DNA of 64,000 nucleotides from RYN-124 sp033851845 (GTDB lineage Bacteria; Actinomycetota; Actinomycetes; Mycobacteriales; SCTD01). Positions 16,151 to 23,223 of the stretch are shown here, piece by piece. Where the stretch lies: the NCBI GenBank assembly GCA_033851845.1, contig JAWWOH010000080.1, positions 1-64,000 of the forward strand. The letters are read 5' to 3'. Under the pieces are notes generated by a model that worked only from the letters and a program-made list of their open reading frames with translations, made no database searches and was not told the DNA's origin. Each line of letters begins with the position of its first letter. Position 1 is the stretch's first letter. The position numbers and the translations under genes were made by a program.

Positions 16151-16594
16151 ATGGACGGTGACGGCTGGTCGAGCTGCGCCCTCGGCCATCGGCACTGGGG
16201 CCGCTATGGGGCTGCCGGCCTGCTCGTCGTCGCGCCCGGCCCGACGGTCCTGCTGCAGCACCGCGCGCCGTGGAGCCACGGCGGTGACACGTGGAGCGTG
16301 CCCGGCGGCGCGCGTCGGCGTACCGAGACCGCTCTTGAAGCGGCCCTCCGCGAGACCGTCGAGGAGACCCGGCTGGACGTCAGCCGCGTGCGGGTGACCG
16401 GTCGGCACGTCGACGACCACGGCGGGTGGTCCTACGAGACCCTGCTCGCAGAGGTCGACGCGGTCCTCGACGTCGAGCCCGAGCGGGAGAGCCTCGCGCT
16501 GCGCTGGGTGCCGATCGCCGACGTGACGGACCTGCGGCTGCACGACGGCTTCGCGTCGGCGTGGCCGCTGCTGCGCCCCCGCCTGGCCTGCTGA
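16151..16594 (+). CDS. NUDIX hydrolase
   Basis: A 147-aa Mg-dependent nucleoside-diphosphate-linked hydrolase. The Nudix box runs from Gly53 through Glu59 to RETVEET (67-73); the final glycine of the consensus GX5EX7REUXEEXGU is Arg74, a tolerated deviation. The segment HRAPWSHGGDTWSVPGG is typical of MutT-like actinobacterial members. Candidate roles are clearance of oxidised nucleotides or of ADP-ribose-type compounds; the sequence does not decide. TAGGCA ends 6 nt before the ATG. A convergent gene ends 6 bp downstream. Confidence 0.88.
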   Translation: MDGDGWSSCALGHRHWGRYGAAGLLVVAPGPTVLLQHRAPWSHGGDTWSVPGGARRRTETALEAALRETVEETRLDVSRVRVTGRHVDDHGGWSYETLLAEVDAVLDVEPERESLALRWVPIADVTDLRLHDGFASAWPLLRPRLAC

Positions 16595-16600
16595 GGGCGA

Positions 16601-17719
16601 CTACAGGCTCACGGTCTCGGCCGTCAGGGACGCGGTGACCGCGCGCAGGTCGCCGCTGCTGAGGGCGACCGCCCGCTGCCGGGCCGCCGAGGAGCCGCGG
16701 CCGAGCGACTGCTCCGTCAGCTGGACAACCTCGTCCCAGTCGCCGAGCTCCTCGAGATCGTCGCGCAGCCGGCCGAGCAGCGCCGTGACCACCTCGGCGG
16801 CCGGCTTGAGGGCATGCGCCCGGGTGTCGAGCAGGCACTCCTCCAGCCCGTACCGGGCGGCCCGCCAGCGGCTTGCCCGCACGACCTCCGACCGCAGCAC
16901 CGGCAGCGGCACGCCACGCTCTGCTTCCGCTGCCCCGACTCGCACCAGCGACCGCGCCAACGCCGCGTGCAGGACGACATCGTCCAGCAGCGGCATCGTG
17001 TCGGCGACCCGCACCTCGAGGGTCGGGAACTTCGTCGACGGCCGCACGTCCCAGTAGAGGTGCGACGCGTCGTCGATCATCCCGGTCTCGACGAGCTCGG
17101 CCACGAGCACGTCGTACGCCGCTTTGCTGCCGAACGCGTCCGGCATCCCCGTCACCGGCCACCGCCCGAACCACTGCGTGCGGTAGCTCGCGTAGCCCGT
17201 GTCGACGCCCTCCCAGAACGGCGAGCTCGCCGACAGCGCGAGCAGCACCGGCAGATCCGGCCGCAGGTAGTCCATGGTGCGGATCGCCAGCTCGTCGTCG
17301 CCGACGCTCACATGCACGTGGCAGCCGGTGATCATCTGCTGCAGGGCAAGCAGGCCCCATCGCTCGAACAGCGACAGGTAGCGCTCCCCGACCGTCAGCC
17401 GCTGCTCGTGCCAGGTCCCGGTCGGGTGCGTGCCGGCGGCGAGGATCCGGCAGCCCTGCTGACGCGCCACCTCGTCGGCGCGGTGCCGGATCCGGGTCAG
17501 GTGCTGCCGCACCTCCGCCAGCGTGGTGCACACCGGAGTGGCGATCTCGAGCTGGCTGGTGGAGATCTCGCCCTGCGCCTCGTCGCCCATCAACGCGATG
17601 GCGGCCTGGACCACCTCGGGCATGTCGGCGAGGTCGTAGGTCTCGGCGTCGACGAGGTGGTACTCCTCCTCGACACCCACTGTCCGGCCCACGTCTCGCA
17701 CCCGCAGATCCTGCCCCAC
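16601..17719 (-). CDS. Carboxylate-amine ligase / glutamate-cysteine ligase 2 family (YbdK-like)
   Basis: A 372-aa ATP-dependent ligase. The N-terminal RTVGVEEEYHLVD contains the acidic metal-binding cluster of this family, with STSQLEIATPVC, GTHPTGTWHEQRLT, MITGCHVHVSVGD and KFPTLEVRVADTMP following in the order seen in YbdK-type enzymes. These form gamma-glutamyl or similar amide bonds; YbdK itself has weak glutamate-cysteine ligase activity. Because the organism probably uses mycothiol, glutathione synthesis is not the obvious role. The GTG start is uncertain: a second GTG five codons downstream (VRDVGRT) is also possible. Divergent from the HelR-like gene, with only 16 bp between starts. 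Confidence 0.87.
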   Translation of the reverse strand: MGQDLRVRDVGRTVGVEEEYHLVDAETYDLADMPEVVQAAIALMGDEAQGEISTSQLEIATPVCTTLAEVRQHLTRIRHRADEVARQQGCRILAAGTHPTGTWHEQRLTVGERYLSLFERWGLLALQQMITGCHVHVSVGDDELAIRTMDYLRPDLPVLLALSASSPFWEGVDTGYASYRTQWFGRWPVTGMPDAFGSKAAYDVLVAELVETGMIDDASHLYWDVRPSTKFPTLEVRVADTMPLLDDVVLHAALARSLVRVGAAEAERGVPLPVLRSEVVRASRWRAARYGLEECLLDTRAHALKPAAEVVTALLGRLRDDLEELGDWDEVVQLTEQSLGRGSSAARQRAVALSSGDLRAVTASLTAETVSL

Positions 17720-17735
17720 GCCGCGATCTGGCAAG

Positions 17736-19865
17736 GTGAACGGCTTGACCGAGCCGTCCGCCGCCGTCCGCGGGGAGATCGCGCGCGAGCAGGAGCTCGT
17801 CGACGCGGCCCTCGCTCGGCTCGCTGTGCTTCGGGCCGAGACCAGCGCCGCCGAGGAGGAAGGGCTGCGCGGCGGTGGGGGCACGCCGCAGGCCGTCTAC
17901 GAACGCGACGTGACCGTCCTGCACTTCGCCGGCCGGCGGGCGGCGCTCGACGCCGCCGCCGATGGCCTGGTCTTCGGCCGGCTGGACCGGCAGGACGGCA
18001 CGGTCCACCACATCGGCCGGGTCGGCGTACGCACCGAGGAGCAGCACGCCCTCGTCGTCGACTGGCGGGCGCCGGCCGCGGCCGCCTTCTACCGCGCCAC
18101 GGCAGCCCAGCCCGACGACGTCGTACGACGAAGGACCATCTCCTGCCGCGGCGACAAGATCACCGCCATCGAGGACGAGCTGCTCGACCCGGCGCGGGCG
18201 GACGAGCTGGTCGGTACGACGGTCGTCGGCGACGGTGCCTTCCTGGCCGCGCTCTCCAAGGAGCGCACCGGTCGGATGCGCGACATCGTCGCGACCATCC
18301 AGCGCGAGCAGGACGAGGCAGTGCGCGCACCGGACGACGGCGTGCTGCTGGTGACGGGCGGACCCGGCACCGGGAAGACCGCCGTCGCACTCCATCGGGT
18401 GGCCTTCCTCATGTACAACCACCGCGAGCGCTTCTCCCGCCGCGGCGTGCTCGTCGTCGGCCCGTCCCCGGTGTTCGTCGACTACGTCAGCCAGGTGCTG
18501 CCGACCCTGGGTGAGACCTCCGTGCGGCTCGTCTCGTTGGAGACGCTGGTGACAGGTACGGCGGTCACGGGCCGCGACGCCGGCGACATCGCCGCGGTCA
18601 AGGGCTCGCTGCGCATGGCAGAGGTGCTCCGGAAGATCGCGCGCGCCGCCGGACGACCACGCGTGGAGGACGTCCGCATCGTCTTCCGCGGTCGCACCGT
18701 CACCGTCCCTGGCCGTGAGCAGGCCACCCGCCGGGCGCAGCTGGAGCGCTCGCCGCGCAGCCACAACGGGCTGCACGGACAGGCCCGCACCGCGCTGGTC
18801 AACCTCGTCGTGCGCGCGTGGCTGCGCGCCGCCGATGCCGACGACTGGTCGGATCGCGCGAAGGACGACCTGCGCGAGGAGGCAGCGCTCGACCTGCGCG
18901 ACGACAGCGTGTTCGAGCAGGCGCTCGCAGCGTTCTGGCCGGTCCTGGACCGGCACGAGGTCTTCGGGAGAGTGCGCGCCGGTGAGCTGCGGATGCCTCC
19001 TGGCTTGCTTACCGACGAGGAGGCCGCGCTGCTGATGCAGTCGTGGCGCAGCGCCGTCGTCACAGCTGCCGACGCGGTGCTGCTCGACGAGCTCGACGAG
19101 CTGATCGGCGAGCCGCCGGCCCCCCCGGAACCCGAGGACGACGAGCCCACGCCCGATGACTACGGCGAGGTCACCACGTTCGCCGACCGGTCCTACCGCG
19201 CGGCCCGTGACCTGTCCGCCGACGAGTCGCACCGCGACTACGCGCACGTCGTCGTCGACGAGGCGCAGGACGTCTCGCCGATGCAGTGGCGGGCCCTCGG
19301 CCGCCGCGCCCGCTCCGGGACGTGGACCGTCGTCGGCGACTGGGCCCAGTCGGTCTGGCCGCATCCCGAGGAGACGGCTGACGCGGTGGTCGGCGTCGCC
19401 GGCAAGAGGCGAGTACGCCGGCACGAGCTCACCACCAACTACCGCACATCCACCGAGATCGCCGACCTCGCAGCGACGGTGCTGACGCTGATCGACCCGG
19501 CGGCGACCCCGCCGGCGGCCGTGCGGTCGACCGGCGAGGCACCCGTCGTACGCACCTCTGTCGCCGACCTCACCGCGGCCGCGGTCGACGCCGTGGCCGA
19601 GCTTTTCGGGCAGGTGACCGGGACCGTCGGGGTCATCGCGACGGCCGCGGATGTCGGCTGGCTGCGCGACACCCTGCCGACCGAGCCGCGGCTGCTGGTG
19701 CTCGACACCTGGCAGGCCAAGGGCATGGAGTTCGACGGCTGCCTGGTCGTGTCGCCGGAGCACATCGCGACGGAGAGCGCGGCCGGGCTGCGCTCGCTCT
19801 ACGTCGCGATCACCCGCGCGACCCAGCGGCTGGTCGTGATCACCGCCGCCGACAAGCCATGGTGA
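17736..19865 (+). CDS. helR: HelD/HelR-like RNA polymerase recycling helicase (UvrD/Rep superfamily 1)
   Basis: A 709-aa superfamily 1 ATPase with the HelD arrangement: an N-terminal coiled coil (residues 5-45, the arm that enters the RNA polymerase secondary channel in studied members), Walker A GGPGTGKT at 208-215, a long insertion, DEAQD at about 508, GDWAQSVWPH, TTNYRTS, and the C-terminal motif LYVAITRATQRL. HelD/HelR proteins use ATP to pull stalled or antibiotic-bound RNA polymerase off DNA; actinobacterial HelR gives rifamycin tolerance. The call to HelR rather than a DNA helicase rests on size, coiled coil and motif set. I saw no rifamycin-associated element in the 16-bp divergent promoter region. 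Confidence 0.85.
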   Translation: MNGLTEPSAAVRGEIAREQELVDAALARLAVLRAETSAAEEEGLRGGGGTPQAVYERDVTVLHFAGRRAALDAAADGLVFGRLDRQDGTVHHIGRVGVRTEEQHALVVDWRAPAAAAFYRATAAQPDDVVRRRTISCRGDKITAIEDELLDPARADELVGTTVVGDGAFLAALSKERTGRMRDIVATIQREQDEAVRAPDDGVLLVTGGPGTGKTAVALHRVAFLMYNHRERFSRRGVLVVGPSPVFVDYVSQVLPTLGETSVRLVSLETLVTGTAVTGRDAGDIAAVKGSLRMAEVLRKIARAAGRPRVEDVRIVFRGRTVTVPGREQATRRAQLERSPRSHNGLHGQARTALVNLVVRAWLRAADADDWSDRAKDDLREEAALDLRDDSVFEQALAAFWPVLDRHEVFGRVRAGELRMPPGLLTDEEAALLMQSWRSAVVTAADAVLLDELDELIGEPPAPPEPEDDEPTPDDYGEVTTFADRSYRAARDLSADESHRDYAHVVVDEAQDVSPMQWRALGRRARSGTWTVVGDWAQSVWPHPEETADAVVGVAGKRRVRRHELTTNYRTSTEIADLAATVLTLIDPAATPPAAVRSTGEAPVVRTSVADLTAAAVDAVAELFGQVTGTVGVIATAADVGWLRDTLPTEPRLLVLDTWQAKGMEFDGCLVVSPEHIATESAAGLRSLYVAITRATQRLVVITAADKPW

Positions 19866-20004
19866 TCTGTCGGCCCCGCGCCGGTCGCCTGCTCGCCGTC
19901 GCCGGCAGCTGACCGGCCGATGACCGCCCTTCCCGCCAGGTCCGCGGGCTCCACGCAGACAGCGACGTGTGCGCTGGGTTCGCTGCCGCGGAAGCGATCA
20001 CCTT

Positions 20005-20065
20005 CGCTTCCCTGCTGAGATCGGAGCTCTGACCGGCGAAAAGCTCCGATCTGAGGAGGGAAGCG
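20005..20065. repeat. 24-bp near-perfect inverted repeat with 13-nt loop
   Basis: Arms at 20005-20028 and 20042-20065 pair at 22 of 24 positions, with AGATCGGAGCT as the perfect inner part. The outer half of the first arm, CGCTTC (20005-20010), can instead pair with GAAGCG at 19991-19996, so two mutually exclusive hairpins exist. There is no T-tract. It lies 153 bp before the MoxR start. Confidence 0.75.
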
Positions 20066-20190
20066 CTCCCCGCCGGCCCGGGAGTCGCAGCCGCCGCACG
20101 CCCGCCCCCGGCGTACCCGGAAGTGGCCTTCGCGCGGCACCGAAACCGCGGCCGGGGCGGGGTTCACAGGGACCTCCCAGCGGGATCTCA

Positions 20191-20209
20191 CGGCGGCTTC
20201 ACGCCGCCG
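20191..20209 (+). promoter_or_regulatory. 7-bp GC hairpin immediately before the MoxR start
   Basis: CGGCGGC and GCCGCCG flank a 5-nt loop, ending 8 nt before the ATG. No Shine-Dalgarno sequence is visible in the same stretch, so the hairpin covers the ribosome-landing region. Confidence 0.5.
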
Positions 20210-20217
20210 GGTGTCGA

Positions 20218-21240
20218 ATGAACGCCATGAGCCCAGCCCGCAAGAGCCCCCTGAGCACCGACCCGGCCGCATCGCTCGAGCGCGCGCTGATGGAGGTCAA
20301 GAAGGTCGTCGTCGGCCAGGACCGGATGGTCGAGCGCATCCTGGTCGCCCTGCTCGCCCGCGGGCACTGCCTGCTCGAGGGCGTGCCCGGCATCGCCAAG
20401 AGCCTCGCCGTCGAGACGCTCGCGCGGGTCGTCGGCGGTTCCAGCGTCCGGTTGCAGTTCACCCCCGACCTGGTCCCGTCGGACATCGTCGGCACCCGCA
20501 TCTACCGGCCGTCCCGCGAGGCGTTCGACGTCGAGCTCGGACCGGTGTTCGCGAACCTCGTCCTGGCCGACGAGATCAACCGCGCGCCCGCAAAGGTCCA
20601 GTCGGCACTGCTGGAGGTCATGCAGGAGCGACAGGTCTCGATCGGCGGTACGACGTACCCACTGCCCAAGCCCTTCCTCGTGCTCGCGACGCAGAACCCG
20701 ATCGAGAGCGAAGGCGTCTACCCGCTCCCGGAGGCGCAGCGCGACCGGTTCCTGCTGAAGGTCGTCGTCGGCCATCCGTCGATGGCCGAGGAGATGGAGA
20801 TCGTCCGGCGGATGGCCGTCAACCCGCCGCACGCCGAGCAGGTGCTGTCCCTCGACGACCTGCTCGAGCTGCAGCAGGCAGTCGACGAGACGTTCGTGCA
20901 TCACGCCGTCGCGGAGTACGCCGTCCGCCTGGTGATGGCGACTCGCGATCCCGGCCCGTGGGGCGCGCCGGAGCTGGCGCCGCTGATCGCGCACGGGGCG
21001 TCGCCGCGCGGCAGCCTCGGCCTCGTCCAGGGCGGCCGGGCACTCGCTGTCCTGCGCGGCCGCGACTACGTCCTCCCGGCGGACGTCACCGACCTCGCGA
21101 CCGATGTGCTCTCGCACCGCCTCGTGCTCACCTACGAGGCACTGGCCGACGGTGTCGCTGCACCGAGCATCGTCGAGCGGGTCCTGCAGGTCGTACAGCC
21201 GCCGCAGATCGCGCCATCCCAGCTTCAAGACTCCGCATGA
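20218..21240 (+). CDS. MoxR-family AAA+ ATPase
   Basis: A 340-aa cytosolic AAA+ chaperone-like ATPase. Walker A GVPGIAKS is at residues 55-62, the Walker B region is LADEINRAPAKVQSALLEVMQE, and the sensor ATQNPIESEGVYPLPEAQRDRF is strongly conserved in MoxR proteins. MoxR ATPases work with VWA-domain partners to mature or activate protein complexes, often envelope or metal-containing enzymes. First of three overlapping genes (MoxR, DUF58, VWA), which is the standard operon. ATG at the first of two candidate starts (MNAMSP); the second is three codons downstream. Preceded by a hairpin-rich leader that could regulate it. Confidence 0.93.
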   Translation: MNAMSPARKSPLSTDPAASLERALMEVKKVVVGQDRMVERILVALLARGHCLLEGVPGIAKSLAVETLARVVGGSSVRLQFTPDLVPSDIVGTRIYRPSREAFDVELGPVFANLVLADEINRAPAKVQSALLEVMQERQVSIGGTTYPLPKPFLVLATQNPIESEGVYPLPEAQRDRFLLKVVVGHPSMAEEMEIVRRMAVNPPHAEQVLSLDDLLELQQAVDETFVHHAVAEYAVRLVMATRDPGPWGAPELAPLIAHGASPRGSLGLVQGGRALAVLRGRDYVLPADVTDLATDVLSHRLVLTYEALADGVAAPSIVERVLQVVQPPQIAPSQLQDSA

Positions 21241-22175
21241 GCTCCCTCACCGCAGTTCCACTCGCACGGGAGGCTTCCGCCCGCCGGCTGCGGCTCGACG
21301 TCGCGCGTCGGCTCGACGGGCTGCTTGCCGGCGATCATCTCGGGTACCTGTTCGGACCTGGCACCGAGGCGGCAGAGGCGCGGCTCTACGCACCGGGCGA
21401 CGACGTACGCCGGATCGACTGGTCGGTGACCGCGCGCACGCAGGAGACCCATGTCCGCGATGCCGTCGCGGAGCGGGAGCTCGAGACGACGCTGCTGGTC
21501 GACCTGACGGCGTCGATGTCGTTCGGCACCGTGACCTGCGAGAAGCGCGACATCGCACTGGCCGTCGCGGCTGCGGTGATGCACCTCGCCGGTGGCGCGG
21601 GCGACCGCGTCGGTGCGGTCGTCCTCGGCGCCGACGGGATGCGCCGGCTGCCGCCACGGGGTGGCCGGGACGCCGCCCTGGCACTGCTGCACCGGCTGCT
21701 CAGCGAGCCCCGTGCCGAGGGCGCGGGCCCCGACCTGGCGGCCGGCCTGGCCTCGGTGCTCAACCCACCGCGCCGACGTGGTCTCGTCGTCGTGCTGTCC
21801 GACCTCCTGGCTCCGCCGAACACCGCGCCGCCGTGGGCGAGGCCCTTGCGGATGCTCGCCACCCGGCATGACGTCATCGTCGGAGAGGTCGTCGACCCGC
21901 GTGAGCTGACGCTGCCCGACGTCGGCGTCCTGCGCCTCGTCGACCCCGAGACCGGACGGCACCTGGAGGTGCAGACGAAGAGCAAGGCGCTGCGTGAGCG
22001 CTACGCAGCCGCCGCGTCGGCTCGCCGGTCGGCGCATGCCGCCGAGGTACGCCGGGCCGGTGCCGGTCACGTCGTGCTGCGCACCGACCGCGACTGGCTG
22101 GTCGACCTCGCGACCTTCCTGGCCACCCGTCGTCGGCTGCGGGCCGCGGGCCGAGCCGGGCTCATGGTGCGTTGA
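21237..22175 (+). CDS. DUF58 domain-containing protein
   Basis: A 312-aa MoxR-operon partner. It contains the DUF58 core YAPGDDVRRIDWSVTART (about residues 51-68) followed by a VWA-like fold (LLVDLTASMSFG, then VVVLSDLLAPP). The Asp-x-Thr-x-Ser arrangement resembles a MIDAS metal site. Unlike many DUF58 proteins it has no N-terminal membrane helices, so it is probably soluble or peripherally attached. The start ATGA overlaps the MoxR stop, and its own stop TGA shares its A with the next start, which indicates tight translational coupling. Role inferred from family: adaptor between the ATPase and the membrane-bound VWA protein. Confidence 0.92.
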   Translation: MSSLTAVPLAREASARRLRLDVARRLDGLLAGDHLGYLFGPGTEAAEARLYAPGDDVRRIDWSVTARTQETHVRDAVAERELETTLLVDLTASMSFGTVTCEKRDIALAVAAAVMHLAGGAGDRVGAVVLGADGMRRLPPRGGRDAALALLHRLLSEPRAEGAGPDLAAGLASVLNPPRRRGLVVVLSDLLAPPNTAPPWARPLRMLATRHDVIVGEVVDPRELTLPDVGVLRLVDPETGRHLEVQTKSKALRERYAAAASARRSAHAAEVRRAGAGHVVLRTDRDWLVDLATFLATRRRLRAAGRAGLMVR

Positions 22176-23140
22176 TGGACGGGTTCGCCTTCACCGAGCC
22201 GATCCGGCTGCTGCTGCTCATCGGCGTCGTGGCGCTGGTCGGCGGCTACGTCTGGATGCAGGCGCGGCGGCCCGTCTACGCCGCGCGCTTCACCGAGCTC
22301 GACCTGCTCGCATCCGTCGCCCCGAAGCGACCCGGCTGGCGCCGGCACGTGCCGGCCGGCCTGCTGCTGCTGTCGTTGGTGGCCCTGACAACTGCCTTCG
22401 CCAAGCCGGAGGCCGACGTGAAGGTGCCGCGCGAGCGAGCCACGATCGTGGTGGCGCTGGACACGTCGGCCTCGATGCAGGCAACCGACGTCTCCCCCGA
22501 CCGCTTCACCGCGGCCAAGCAGTCGGCCAAGGCGTTCGTCGACCGGCTGCCCAAGCAGTTCAACGTCGGGCTGGTGTCGTTCAACGCGGTTGCCTCTGTC
22601 GTCGCGACGCCGACGCAGGACCACGCAGCAGTGCGCGACGCCATCGACGGGTTGCGACTTGCCGGCGGGACCGCCATCGGGGAAGCCGTGATCGCCTCGC
22701 TCAACGCGATCCAGAACGTCCCCGGGGGCACTCAGCAGGGGGCGGCCAAGCCCCCGCCGGCCCGCGTCGTACTGCTCTCCGACGGCGGGAACACGATCGG
22801 ACGCTCGCTTGACGATGCCGCTACCGCTGCCACGGCACTGAAGATCCCGGTGTCGACGATCGCCTACGGCACCGAGCAGGGATACGTCCAGGTGCAGGGC
22901 CAGATCGTGCCTGTGCCGGTCGATGCGCCGTCGCTCGCGGCGCTCGCCGCCGCCACCGGCGGGCAGAGCTACAGCGCGAAGTCGGGCGAGGAGCTCAACG
23001 GCGTCTACTCCGACATCGGCAGTCAGGTCGGCTACACGACGCAGCGCAAGGAGGTCACCGCGACGCTCACCGGACTCGGCCTGCTGACGGCCGTCGCGGC
23101 CGCGGTGACCTCGCTGCTCTGGACCGCCCGCTTCCCCTGA
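22175..23140 (+). CDS. VWA domain-containing membrane protein (BatA-like)
   Basis: A 321-aa protein with two N-terminal membrane helices (about residues 9-29 and 57-77), a von Willebrand A domain and a C-terminal helix (about 288-308), the usual BatA topology. The MIDAS motif is intact: D96-T-S98-A-S100, the downstream Thr in AGGTAIGEA and the Asp in VLLSDGGNT. VWA domains bind partner proteins through Mg at this site, so this is likely the membrane effector of the MoxR system. The ATG was preferred to a TTG one codon earlier. Last gene of the operon; 83 bp of non-coding DNA follow. Confidence 0.92.
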   Translation: MDGFAFTEPIRLLLLIGVVALVGGYVWMQARRPVYAARFTELDLLASVAPKRPGWRRHVPAGLLLLSLVALTTAFAKPEADVKVPRERATIVVALDTSASMQATDVSPDRFTAAKQSAKAFVDRLPKQFNVGLVSFNAVASVVATPTQDHAAVRDAIDGLRLAGGTAIGEAVIASLNAIQNVPGGTQQGAAKPPPARVVLLSDGGNTIGRSLDDAATAATALKIPVSTIAYGTEQGYVQVQGQIVPVPVDAPSLAALAAATGGQSYSAKSGEELNGVYSDIGSQVGYTTQRKEVTATLTGLGLLTAVAAAVTSLLWTARFP

Positions 23141-23162
23141 CGGCAAGGCAGTTGCCCGAGTT

Positions 23163-23177
23163 CTCCCTATCTGGGAG
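23163..23177. promoter_or_regulatory. Dyad CTCCC-N5-GGGAG before the LAL regulator
   Basis: The dyad lies 47 bp before the LuxR-type gene. Its left half begins CTCCCTATC, nearly the same as CTCCCTACC in the dyad before the universal stress gene at 26015-26034. A shared operator is possible. Confidence 0.4.
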
Positions 23178-23223
23178 GATGAAGCCCGCTGGTCACGGGG
23201 GTGGCGGCGGGGGGTGATCTGGC

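Larger units (their letters stand above)
19866..20217. other. 352-bp non-coding stretch between helR and the MoxR operon
   Basis: No coding sequence with family resemblance was found on either strand. The stretch holds two inverted repeats, annotated separately, and a GC-rich leader directly before the MoxR start. It probably contains the MoxR-operon promoter and a structured 5' untranslated region. Confidence 0.7.

Noticed and set aside
17700..17740. A rifamycin-associated element before helR
   Set aside because: The divergent gap is only 16 bp and does not contain the palindromic RAE core; any such element would have to lie inside the neighbouring gene, and none was seen.
16380..19763. A 1127-codon minus-strand frame opposite helR and the ligase region
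   Set aside because: No domain is recognisable, and both helR (+) and the ligase (-, another frame) have full motif sets.
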